This document shows positions 1 through 7,825 of a stretch of 64,000 nt of DNA, piece after piece. Below the pieces are notes generated by a model that was not told the DNA's origin, made no database searches, and was given only the letters and a program-made list of their open reading frames with translations. A program made the position numbers and the translations under genes. The DNA comes from Acidobacteriota bacterium. GTDB taxonomy: Bacteria > Acidobacteriota > Blastocatellia > Pyrinomonadales > Pyrinomonadaceae. The stretch is taken from the NCBI GenBank assembly GCA_020200135.1, contig JAIVJI010000079.1:1-64000 (forward strand). Reading direction: 5' to 3'. Numbering within the stretch: the first letter of the stretch is position 1; each line of letters opens with the position of its first letter.

Positions 1-507
1 GGCGGGAGCGGGCCCGCCGACATCGGCACCGTGCTCGGCGGGCGCGTGCCGGGACTCCCCGGCGGCACGGTCGTCGTCAACCCGCGCGGGGCCCCGCGCC
101 GCACCGAGCGCGACGACGAAGGCCGGCGCCCGGACGGGATGCCCGACGTCACCGCGCGCCGCCCCGACGACCGGATGCCCGGCAGCCGCCCCGTCCCGCG
201 CGACTCGCGCGAGGCGAGCGACGCCTCCATCGCGTCGATGCTCGACCTGCTCTACAGGACGGCCGACGACTACCTGGGTGAGATGGCGCGCTCGACGGGC
301 GGCCGGCTCGTGCGCGCGGACAACCCGCTGATGCTGCCCGCCGCCTTCAAACAGATAGCCGACGAGCTGGGCACGCAGTACTCTCTCGGCTACTACCCGG
401 CCAACGCGGCGCGCGACGGCAAGTACCGCAAAGTCCGCGTCCGCACCACGCGCAAGGACGTGGCGCTGCGCACGCGCCCCGGCTACCGCGCGCGCAAGTC
501 CCCCTGA
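1..507 (+). CDS. VWFA-related domain protein, C-terminal fragment
   Basis: The frame is open from the first base of the window and stops with TGA at 505-507, so only about the last 168 residues are visible. The fragment starts in a Gly/Pro/Arg-rich linker. It ends in a conserved block reading LGTQYSLGYYPAN, then DGKYRKVRVR, then TRPGYRARK. That block is typical of the C-terminus of the acidobacterial VWFA-related family (TIGR03436-type), secreted or envelope-associated proteins with a von Willebrand A fold and unknown substrate. The MIDAS part lies outside the window. The next gene starts 60 bases downstream on the same strand. Confidence 0.75.
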   Translation, partial: GGSGPADIGTVLGGRVPGLPGGTVVVNPRGAPRRTERDDEGRRPDGMPDVTARRPDDRMPGSRPVPRDSREASDASIASMLDLLYRTADDYLGEMARSTGGRLVRADNPLMLPAAFKQIADELGTQYSLGYYPANAARDGKYRKVRVRTTRKDVALRTRPGYRARKSP

Positions 508-566
508 ACCCTTACACAAATCGCTTTCAACTTCGCGGCCGGGACTTTAAACTCTGGGCGCTTCTT

Positions 567-1493
567 ATGCGCCTGTGGGTCTCGAAGAACAGCGACGTGC
601 CGCTGCGCGAACAGCTCGTGCGGCAGATCATGCTCGGCGTCGTGAGTGACGACCTGAAGCCGGGGCAGCGCCTGCCCTCGACGCGCGAGCTCGCGCGCCG
701 CTTCCGCATCCACTCGAACACCGTGAGCGCGGCCTACCGCGACCTCGAGCACGCCGGCTGGCTCGAAGTGCGCAAGGGGAGCGGCGTCTACGTCCGCCGG
801 CTCGGCACGGACCCGGCGTCGGCTCCGCTCGACTCGCGCCTCGAACTCGACCGGCTCATCAGCGCCTTCCTCACGCTCGCGCGCAGCCAGGGGCACACGC
901 TCTCCGAGGTGCAGGCGCGCGTCAAGCACTGGCTGAGCCTTGAGCCGCCCGACCACTTCCTCGTCGTCGAGCCCGACGAGGGCTTGCGCGAAATCCTGAT
1001 GGCCGAGATAGCCGAGGCGACCTCGTTCCGCGTCGAGGGCTGCGGCTACGAGGGGTGCGCGGACGCGGGCACGCGCGCGGGCGGGGCGGTCGTCGCGCTC
1101 TACAGCAAGGCCGAGGAGGTGCGGCGCGCGCTCCCCGCCGAGGTGCAGCCCATCTTCCTCAACGTCCGTTCCATCCCCGAGTCTCTCGCCGGGGAGCGTG
1201 TGCCGCCGCCGGACGCGCTCGTCTCGGTCGTCTCGCGCTGGCCGAAGTTCCTGGAGTGGGCGCGCGTCTTCCTCATCGCCGCGGGACTCGACCCCGACGC
1301 GCTCGACCTGCGCGACGCGCGCGAGCCGGGGTGGGAGCGCGGCCTGCGCTCAAGCGCCCACGTCATCGCCGACGCGCTCACCGCGCGCAACCTCCCCGAA
1401 GCCTTGCGCCCGCGCGTCTACCGCGTCGTCGCCGACTCCTCGCTCGAAGAGCTGCGAAGCTTCGTCGAGCGCTTCCTGTCTCCTGCGCTATAA
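567..1493 (+). CDS. GntR-family transcriptional regulator
   Basis: The 308-residue protein has an N-terminal winged helix of GntR type at about residues 5-75. Visible signatures are PLREQLVRQI, LKPGQRLPSTRELARRF, HSNTVSAAYRDLE and KGSGVYV. The C-terminal 230 residues are not an aminotransferase domain, so this is not MocR-type. They look like a small alpha/beta sensor domain (VEPDEGLREILMAEI, later ALVSVVSRWPKFLEWA) whose ligand cannot be read from sequence. The DUF2339 gene begins 22 bases downstream on the same strand, so the two are probably co-transcribed and the regulator may control it. Confidence 0.85.
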   Translation: MRLWVSKNSDVPLREQLVRQIMLGVVSDDLKPGQRLPSTRELARRFRIHSNTVSAAYRDLEHAGWLEVRKGSGVYVRRLGTDPASAPLDSRLELDRLISAFLTLARSQGHTLSEVQARVKHWLSLEPPDHFLVVEPDEGLREILMAEIAEATSFRVEGCGYEGCADAGTRAGGAVVALYSKAEEVRRALPAEVQPIFLNVRSIPESLAGERVPPPDALVSVVSRWPKFLEWARVFLIAAGLDPDALDLRDAREPGWERGLRSSAHVIADALTARNLPEALRPRVYRVVADSSLEELRSFVERFLSPAL

Positions 1494-1515
1494 CCGGCGC
1501 GCGCCGGGAGGGCTT

Positions 1516-3963
1516 ATGGCCGAAGAGCAGACCTCGCGTGAGATTCTGAACCAGCTCGTCGAGCGGCTCGACCACCTGGAGCGGCTGTCGCAGGCGCAGA
1601 CGGCGCGGCTCTACGCGGTCGAGCGACGGCTCGGGCTCGAAGCGCCGCCGCAGCAGCAGCCGGAGGCGCGCCCGCCGACGCTCTACGAGACGCTGACCGG
1701 CGCGCGCGAAGAGCCGCGCCCGGCCGCCGCGCCGCCGCCGCCGCGCGTGCCGCGCGAGGAAGCCCCGCCGTCCGCCGCGCGGGAAGCAGTCGGCGGGGGA
1801 GCCGTCCCGCCGCCCGCGCCGCGCGCGCGCGCCGTAGAGAGCCGGCGCGACCTCGAGTCGCTCATCGGCGGGAGCTGGTTCAGTTGGGTCGGCATCATCG
1901 CCGTCACCTTCGGCGTGGCCTTCGCGCTCAAGTACGCCTTCGATAACGAGTGGGTCGGCCCCGGCGCGCGCGTCGCGCTCGGCGCGCTCGCGGGGCTGGC
2001 GTTGCTCGGCGCGGGCGAGCGTCTGCACCGGAAGGGGCTGAGGCCCTACGCCTACGTCATCTCGGGCGGCGGCATCCTCATCCTCTACCTCTCGATTTAC
2101 GCCGCGTACAACTTCTACGGCCTGCTCTCCCAGACGCCCGCGTTCCTCCTGATGACGCTGGTGACGGCCGGCGCGGTGCTGCTCGCGGTGCGGCACAACG
2201 CGCTGCCCGTGGCGGTGCTCGGGCTCGTCGGCGGGTTCCTGACGCCGGTACTCATCTCGACGGGGCAGGACAACCAGGTCGCGCTCTTCACCTACGTCGC
2301 GCTGCTCGACGCGGGCGTGCTCGCCGTCGCCTACTTCAAGCGCTGGCGCACGCTCGACTTCCTCTCGTTCGCCGCGACCGTCATGATGACGTTCGGCTGG
2401 GCCCTCCGCTACTACGACGGGACGAAGCTCTGGACGACGCTCTTCTTTCTCGCGCTGCTCTTCACGCTCTACTCGCTGCTCGCGGTCTTTCACAACGTCC
2501 TGCCGCGCCGCCGCTCGCGCTGGTTCGACGTGGCGCTGCTCGCCGCGAACGCCACGCTCTACTTCGCCGCCAGCTACGGGCTGCTCGCCGACGCGAATTA
2601 CGACCGCGCGCTCCCGGCGGCGCTCGCGCTCGTCCTCGCGGCCTACTTCGGCGCGCTCGCGACGGCCGCGCGCGAGCGCTGCGCCGACGACCGGCTGCTG
2701 GCTTACGCCTACGTCGGCGCGGGCGTGACCTTCCTGACGGCGGCCGTCGCCATCCGGCTCGAACTCCAGTGGGTGACCATCGCGTGGGCGGTCGAGGGGT
2801 TGATGCTGACGTGGGTGGGGCTGCGCTCGGGCGAGGGCGCGGCGCGGCGCTCGGCCGTCGCGGTCTTCGGCGTGGCGGCGGCGCACTGGCTCTTCGAGGA
2901 CGCGCAGCAGTTCGCCTTCAGCCCGGCCGCGTTGGCCGACGGCACCGCCTCCTCCTTCTACCCGGTCGCCAACGCGCGCGCCGTCTCGTGCCTCGTGCTC
3001 GTCGGCGCGCTCGCGCTGGCCGCGCGGCTCTACCGGAGCGCGCGCTATGCCGAGCCGCGCGGGGGGCGGCGCGTGCCGGGCGGGGGTGAGCGCGAGGCGC
3101 TGGCGTCACTCTACACGCTCGCGGCGAACGCCTTGGCGCTGACGCTCCTCACGCTCGACCTGAGCGACTACTTCGGGTGGCGGAAGGCGCTGTCGGAGGG
3201 GCTCGCGGCCGAGCGCGCGGAGAACGCGCGGCAGTTCTCCCTGACGGCGCTGTGGGCCATCTACGGCGGGGCGCTCGCGGCCTACGGCCTGAGGGGCGGC
3301 CTGAGGGGCGGGTTCCGCGCGGCGCGCTACGCGGGGCTCGCGCTGCTCGCGCTGGCGTCGGCCAAGGTGCTCATCGTCGACCTCGCCTTCTACGATGCGG
3401 TGTGGCACACGCCGGTCTTCAACCACACCTTCATGGCCTTCGCGCTGGTCGTCGCGGCCTACGCGGCGGTCGTGCGTCTCTACGCGCGCGGCCCGCGCGC
3501 GCCCGAGGTCGAGTCGGTCACGCCCGTGCTCATCGTCGCCGCCAACGTGCTGGCGCTCGTCGCGCTGAGCGCGGAGGCCGTCGGCTTCTTCGAGGCGCGC
3601 GCGGTCGCGGGCGCGGACGAGGCCAGCCTGCGCGACCTCTCGCTGTCGAAGCAGTTGTCGCTCTCGGTCGTGTGGGCGCTCTACGGCGCGGGGCTGCTGC
3701 TGGTGGGGGGGGCGCGCCGCGCGCGGCTGCTGCGTCTGTTGGGGCTGGCGCTGCTCGGCGTGACGGCGCTCAAGGTCTTCGCGCTCGACCTCTCGGGGCT
3801 GGACCGCGCCTACCGCATCGTCTCGTTTATCGTGCTCGGCGCGATACTGCTCGCCGTCTCCTACCTCTACCAGAAGAGCCAGCAGCGCGCGTCGGCCGTC
3901 GCGGCGGCGACGGACGCGGACGCCGAGCCTGTCGCGCCCGACACGAGCGGGGCGGCCGGGTGA
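1516..3963 (+). CDS. DUF2339 polytopic membrane protein
   Basis: The protein has 815 residues from the ATG at 1516, which follows a GGGAGGG ribosome-binding site; the frame is open further upstream but overlaps the GntR gene. Residues 1-45 form a probable coiled coil (NQLVERLDHLERLSQAQ), followed by a Pro/Ala-rich linker. From about residue 115 there are many hydrophobic segments, starting with the family signature GGSWFSWVGIIAVTFGVAF and FALKYAFDNEWVGP. This matches DUF2339 predicted membrane proteins, whose function is unknown. The C-terminus is Ala/Asp-rich. Operon partner of the upstream GntR regulator. Confidence 0.85.
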   Translation: MAEEQTSREILNQLVERLDHLERLSQAQTARLYAVERRLGLEAPPQQQPEARPPTLYETLTGAREEPRPAAAPPPPRVPREEAPPSAAREAVGGGAVPPPAPRARAVESRRDLESLIGGSWFSWVGIIAVTFGVAFALKYAFDNEWVGPGARVALGALAGLALLGAGERLHRKGLRPYAYVISGGGILILYLSIYAAYNFYGLLSQTPAFLLMTLVTAGAVLLAVRHNALPVAVLGLVGGFLTPVLISTGQDNQVALFTYVALLDAGVLAVAYFKRWRTLDFLSFAATVMMTFGWALRYYDGTKLWTTLFFLALLFTLYSLLAVFHNVLPRRRSRWFDVALLAANATLYFAASYGLLADANYDRALPAALALVLAAYFGALATAARERCADDRLLAYAYVGAGVTFLTAAVAIRLELQWVTIAWAVEGLMLTWVGLRSGEGAARRSAVAVFGVAAAHWLFEDAQQFAFSPAALADGTASSFYPVANARAVSCLVLVGALALAARLYRSARYAEPRGGRRVPGGGEREALASLYTLAANALALTLLTLDLSDYFGWRKALSEGLAAERAENARQFSLTALWAIYGGALAAYGLRGGLRGGFRAARYAGLALLALASAKVLIVDLAFYDAVWHTPVFNHTFMAFALVVAAYAAVVRLYARGPRAPEVESVTPVLIVAANVLALVALSAEAVGFFEARAVAGADEASLRDLSLSKQLSLSVVWALYGAGLLLVGGARRARLLRLLGLALLGVTALKVFALDLSGLDRAYRIVSFIVLGAILLAVSYLYQKSQQRASAVAAATDADAEPVAPDTSGAAG

Positions 3964-3982
3964 GCGGCCCCGAAGAATTCGA

Positions 3983-4011
3983 TTGACAGGCGCGGTGTGA
4001 CGGCATACTCT
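3983..4011 (+). promoter_or_regulatory. Probable sigma70 promoter for the 4145 gene
   Basis: A perfect TTGACA lies at 3983-3988, followed after 17 bases by TACTCT at 4006-4011, which matches the -10 consensus at 3 of 6 positions. The predicted start near 4018 would leave a leader of about 125 nt before the ATG at 4145. Confidence 0.5.
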
Positions 4012-4144
4012 GCGCGCTGTTTTCACGTCCGGGGATTAACATCCGTGGTTTCTTGAGCCGCACGCCTCGCGGCGAGTCTTACCGGCCGGCGGCCGAAACC
4101 ACCTCCGTTCCAAACCACGTAGCCCGACCTGAAGGAGCCTCCCT

Positions 4145-6400
4145 ATGTTTCGCTACGCCCGCACTCCTCGCGGGAGTCTGCGCAGACTCCCGTCGGCCTT
4201 CCTCGCGGTCGCGTGCCTGCTCCTGCTCGGCGCGGCGAGCGCCCGGACGCAGACCCCCACGCCCGGCGCGAACTCCAACGGCACTCCCGCCGTCAACGCG
4301 AACGGCAACGCTAACACCGGCGGCGTCGTCAACATCAACGGGAACGCGAACGGCATCGCCAACGGGAACAGGAATGGCAACGGCAACGGCAATGCTAACG
4401 CGGGAGCGAGCCCCGCCCCGGCGGTGTCGCCGGACGTGACGGTCGGGGCGGCCGCAAAGAAGGGGGACGGTCGCGACGCGTCGTTCACCAGCAGGTGGTT
4501 CGGCATCGAGGGCCCGGCCTGGATGGTGCTCCTCGTCATCGCGCTGCTGCTGACGGTCGTCATCGGCGCGATGAGGTACGTCCCCGAAGTGCGAGCGCTG
4601 TTCGGCCCGGCGGCGGCGAAGACGACGCGCTGGGTCATACTCGTCGTCGTCCTCCTGCTGTTCGTCTTCTTACTCGGCAGGTGGTTCGGCTACACGGAGG
4701 AGACGCGGGGCATACGTTCGACGACGCCGGACGCCTCGCCGTCACCCGTCGTCGAAGGCCCGGCCGTCCCGACAAGCGAGGTCGCCAAAGCCTCACCGAC
4801 GCCGGGGGCGGCACAACCCGGAGTACAGCCCGCCGTGAGCACCGGCGCGCGGCCCGGTGCGAGTCCCTCGCCGGCGGCGTCGCCCAGCCCGACGGCGTCC
4901 CCCACCCCGACGCCTTCGCCCACGCCCGCGCCCACGCCGTACGAGCTCACGGCCGGCGACGTGAGTCTGCCCAGCCACGGCGAGCCGACGGGCGGCGAGC
5001 CGGTCATCGCCGGGCTCGGCGACGAGATAGTCGTCAAGGTCAACAACCTCGGCGAGGAGGTGCAGCGGCAGGAGCTTTTGAAGGAGCCGGCCGCCACGCG
5101 GCTCGACCCGAAGCGACTCGTGCTCTTCCTCGACGACGTCGAGATGAAGAAGCTCTACCCGGAGGCCATAGACCTCGCGGAAGACGAGGTGCGCTTCAAG
5201 CTGCGCCGCGACGGCGACACGCGGAAGGCCTGGGACGACCTGCTGGCGAAGCCCGAGGAGCCTTTCCGCCCGGTCAAGGTCGGCGTCGGGCCGGAGGGCA
5301 AGACGGCGTGGCCCGCGGCGGCGAACGCCGCGCAGAATTTTGTCCTGCGCGTCTACAGCCCGTTCCGTTTTAAGCTGAACGCCGTCCTCTTCCTCGTCGC
5401 GCTGGCGGGCTTCCTCTGGCTGGCCAAGTCTTCAAACATCATCCGCGACTCGCAGCCGCCCGAGCCCGGTGAGGGCGAGTCGAAGCCCTACAGCCTCGCG
5501 CGCACGCAGGTCGCCTGGTGGTTCTTCATCATCTTCGGCTCGTTCCTCTTCCTGTGGGTCGTGACGAACGACTACAACGTCTTCACGACCTCCGCGCTGG
5601 TGCTGCTCGGCATCGGGACGGGGACGGCGCTCGGCTCGGCGATGGTGGACGCCAGCAAGCGCGACGCCTCGCACAGCGAGCTGCGCACGCTCAAGCCGCG
5701 GCAGATGAAGCTCGACGTCGAGGTCAAGGAATTGAAGACGACGCTGGAGGACTTGAAGACGCGCGGCGCGGCGGGCGAGGCTACGCCCGACGAGCTGGCG
5801 GCGGCCGGCGGGCAGCGCGCGACGCTGGCCGCGAAGGAGGCGGAGCTGGAGCAGTTGCACAAGCAGGTGGCGGACGCCGAGTCGGCGCGCAGCAAGCCCG
5901 TCTCCGAAGGTTTCATCCGCGACGTGCTGAGCGACGTCAACGGCGTCACGTTCCACCGTTTCCAGAACGCGGTCTGGACGATCTCGCTCGGCATCATCTT
6001 CATCAAGTCGGTCTGGACCGGCCTGAGGATGCCCGAGTACGACGACATCGTGCTGGCGCTGATGGGCATCAGCGGCGCGACCTACCTGGGCTTCAAGATT
6101 CCCGAGCGCCAAACCGAGCCGGGGCAGCAGCCCAAGCCGCCCGAGACGGGCGCGGGCGGGCAGGGCCAGGCCGGCGCCGGCGCCGCAGCCGCCGCAGCCG
6201 CGGAAGCCGACGCGGACGCCGCCGGAGCCGCAGGTGCAACCGACGCGGCGGGAGCGACGGGCTCGGATGATGCGTCGGGAGAAGCTGCGGCGGAAGACGG
6301 CGCGGCGGAGGACGGAGCTGCGGGAGCAGACGACGCGACGGCCGACGCGGGAACGGCGAAGGCCGACGACTACGAGCCGCCCGGCGAAGAGGGCAAGTAG
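4145..6400 (+). CDS. Signal-bearing membrane protein with low-complexity linkers, unknown function
   Basis: The 751-residue protein starts at the ATG at 4145 behind an AAGGAG site (4132-4137). Residues 1-36 look like a signal peptide (AFLAVACLLLLGAASA). Residues 40-90 are an Asn/Gly/Ala repeat tract (NANGNAN, NGNRNGNGNGNA). Hydrophobic segments follow near residues 125-145 and 160-180, then a long Pro/Ser/Thr linker (SPTPTPSP). A folded domain covers about 265-400. Four more hydrophobic segments lie near 410-430, 455-475, 480-500 and 615-640, with a charged coiled coil between the last two. The tail is Ala/Asp/Glu-rich. The block GVTFHRFQNAVWTISLGIIF, followed by LGFKIPE, looks like the most conserved part. 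I do not recognise a named family. Confidence 0.75.
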   Translation: MFRYARTPRGSLRRLPSAFLAVACLLLLGAASARTQTPTPGANSNGTPAVNANGNANTGGVVNINGNANGIANGNRNGNGNGNANAGASPAPAVSPDVTVGAAAKKGDGRDASFTSRWFGIEGPAWMVLLVIALLLTVVIGAMRYVPEVRALFGPAAAKTTRWVILVVVLLLFVFLLGRWFGYTEETRGIRSTTPDASPSPVVEGPAVPTSEVAKASPTPGAAQPGVQPAVSTGARPGASPSPAASPSPTASPTPTPSPTPAPTPYELTAGDVSLPSHGEPTGGEPVIAGLGDEIVVKVNNLGEEVQRQELLKEPAATRLDPKRLVLFLDDVEMKKLYPEAIDLAEDEVRFKLRRDGDTRKAWDDLLAKPEEPFRPVKVGVGPEGKTAWPAAANAAQNFVLRVYSPFRFKLNAVLFLVALAGFLWLAKSSNIIRDSQPPEPGEGESKPYSLARTQVAWWFFIIFGSFLFLWVVTNDYNVFTTSALVLLGIGTGTALGSAMVDASKRDASHSELRTLKPRQMKLDVEVKELKTTLEDLKTRGAAGEATPDELAAAGGQRATLAAKEAELEQLHKQVADAESARSKPVSEGFIRDVLSDVNGVTFHRFQNAVWTISLGIIFIKSVWTGLRMPEYDDIVLALMGISGATYLGFKIPERQTEPGQQPKPPETGAGGQGQAGAGAAAAAAAEADADAAGAAGATDAAGATGSDDASGEAAAEDGAAEDGAAGADDATADAGTAKADDYEPPGEEGK

Positions 6401-6485
6401 AAGGTTAGAAGGCTCGGCCGCGCGCATCGGCACGAGGCGTCGTCGGTTGGAAGTGACGTAGAGAATGAAGGGGCGCGTGTGCGGG

Positions 6486-6709
6486 TCAGCCGCGCGCGCC
6501 CTCACCCCTTGCCGCCTCGCCGGCGTGCGCGCGCGCGACCTCCTCGCCCATCCGGCCGGCGAGCATCAGCGCGACCATCTTGTAGTCGCCGGCGAGCGAC
6601 CAGAGCGGGTGCTTGAAGGATGCGGGGCCGCGCGCGTCAACGGCCGGCTGTGCTCGCGCACGTAGAACGGCCAGAACTCCCCGAACGTCTTCATCTCACT
6701 CTCCGGCAT
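6486..6709 (-). pseudogene. DUF962/Mpo1-like gene, internally deleted and frameshifted
   Basis: The reading starts at the ATG at 6709, nine bases after the stop of the aldo/keto reductase and behind a GAGGAG site. It opens MKTFGEFWPFYVREHSRPLTR, the N-terminus of DUF962 (YGL010w/Mpo1-like) membrane proteins. Near 6625-6640 the frame changes. In the new frame it reads PASFKHPLWSLAGDYKM and MLAGRMGEEVARA, which is the C-terminal part of the same family, and stops at 6486. The two hydrophobic helices normally between these parts are missing, and the 224-base span is not a multiple of three. Calling it DUF962 rests on both ends matching in order. An assembly collapse is an alternative to genuine decay. 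Confidence 0.65.
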
Positions 6710-6718
6710 GTGAACTCC

Positions 6719-7720
6719 TCAGTCGTCGCTCCTCGCGAACAGGCGGCCGTAGTCGTCTGCCGAGGCGGGCGCGACGCGCGCGAGCTGTAGGTTCTCTTCG
6801 ACGTGCGCGCGGCGGCTCATGCCGACGAGCGCGGTGGTGACGCCGGGCGTGGAGCGCGTGAACTGGATGGCCGTCTGCGCGTCGGTCGGGAGCGAGCCGA
6901 GCGGCCCGCGTATGCGCTCGGGCAGGTCGTGCGCGGCCTGGCCCTGAAGTATCGAGGCGCTGGCGACGACGGTGACGCCGAGCGCCCGCGCCGCTTCGAG
7001 CAGCGAGACGGCGGCGCCCCGCGCGGTCTGATTCTTCGCGAGGTGCGCCTCCAGCATCTTGAGGTTGACGGGGAGCTGGACGAAGCGGAAGCCGTGCCCC
7101 TCGCCGCCCGCCGCGCGCGCCGCCTCCCACATCGTTTCGAGCGCGTGGTGGCCGCGGTCGCCCTCGCGCGCGCGGAAGCCGTTCCACGTCGCGACGCCGT
7201 AGAAGCGTATGCGCCCCCCGGCGCGCTCGCGCTCGAGCTGCCCGAAGGCGGCGCGCAGGCGCGCGTCGAACTCCGCGCGCTCGACGACCTGGAGCTGCGT
7301 CTCGGGGTTGTGGACGTAGTAGACGTCGATGGTTTCGAGCCCGGTGTTGCGGAGCGACTGCGCGACCTGGTGCGCGAGGTAGCGCGGCGTCATGCAGTGG
7401 CTCCCGGCGACGATGTCCGACGCGTCGGCGACGCCGGTCCTGACGAAGGTCTCCTCGAAGTAGGCGCGCGCGCCGTCGCGCCCGGCGGGCGGCTCGGAGT
7501 CGAAGGGGAGGTAGCCGCCCTTCGTGCAGACGACCAGCTCTTCGCGCGCGAAGCCGGCCGCGTCGAGCTGCTTGAGAGCCTCGCCGAGGTACGTGCCCAG
7601 GCCGACCGAGGAGAGCCAGAGGCCCTGCTCGAAGCGGAAGTGTCCCTCGGCGGCCGTCCCCTCGAATCGCCCGCGGTAGCCGGCGGTGCCTTCGGTCGTG
7701 GCAAAGCCCTTCAGAGTCAT
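6719..7720 (-). CDS. Aldo/keto reductase with internal deletion of the catalytic Asp/Tyr segment
   Basis: The 333-residue frame is clearly of the aldo/keto reductase family: SSVGLGTYLG, the lysine block ELVVCTKGGYLP, IDVYYVHNPETQ, FYGVATWNGF, and the C-terminal STPGVTTALVGMSRRAHVEENL. Between GLGTYLGE and ALKQLDAAG, at about 7580-7588, the family normally carries some 40 residues holding the second strand and helix and the D-x-A-x-x-Y catalytic motif. They are absent here although the frame is kept. The protein is therefore probably inactive as an oxidoreductase. The broken DUF962 gene follows on the same strand. It diverges from the decarboxylase gene, with 105 bases between starts. Confidence 0.8.
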   Translation of the reverse strand: MTLKGFATTEGTAGYRGRFEGTAAEGHFRFEQGLWLSSVGLGTYLGEALKQLDAAGFAREELVVCTKGGYLPFDSEPPAGRDGARAYFEETFVRTGVADASDIVAGSHCMTPRYLAHQVAQSLRNTGLETIDVYYVHNPETQLQVVERAEFDARLRAAFGQLERERAGGRIRFYGVATWNGFRAREGDRGHHALETMWEAARAAGGEGHGFRFVQLPVNLKMLEAHLAKNQTARGAAVSLLEAARALGVTVVASASILQGQAAHDLPERIRGPLGSLPTDAQTAIQFTRSTPGVTTALVGMSRRAHVEENLQLARVAPASADDYGRLFARSDD

Positions 7721-7825
7721 AAACCCTTTGAGTCCTCTCGCCCCTTGATGTGTTGGTGTAGTTCGCGGGCGAGTGTAGCACAGCTTCGACTAAGCCGAGG
7801 CGGTGTGTTAGGGTTGGGTAAACCC

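Noticed and set aside
1950-3089. Long open frames overlapping the DUF2339 gene in other frames
   Set aside because: They are Arg/Ala-rich translations of GC-rich sequence, match no family and overlap a well-supported gene. The same holds for antisense frames across Oar, gyrA, secA and the helicase.
4260-4400. Tandem DNA repeat as a mobile or variable element in the 4145 gene
   Set aside because: Codons vary along the Asn-Gly-Ala tract, so it is protein-level low complexity and not an exact DNA repeat.
6803-7825. N-terminal extension of the decarboxylase frame back to 6803
   Set aside because: The extension is antisense to the aldo/keto reductase and resembles no protein; homology begins after the ATG at 7826.
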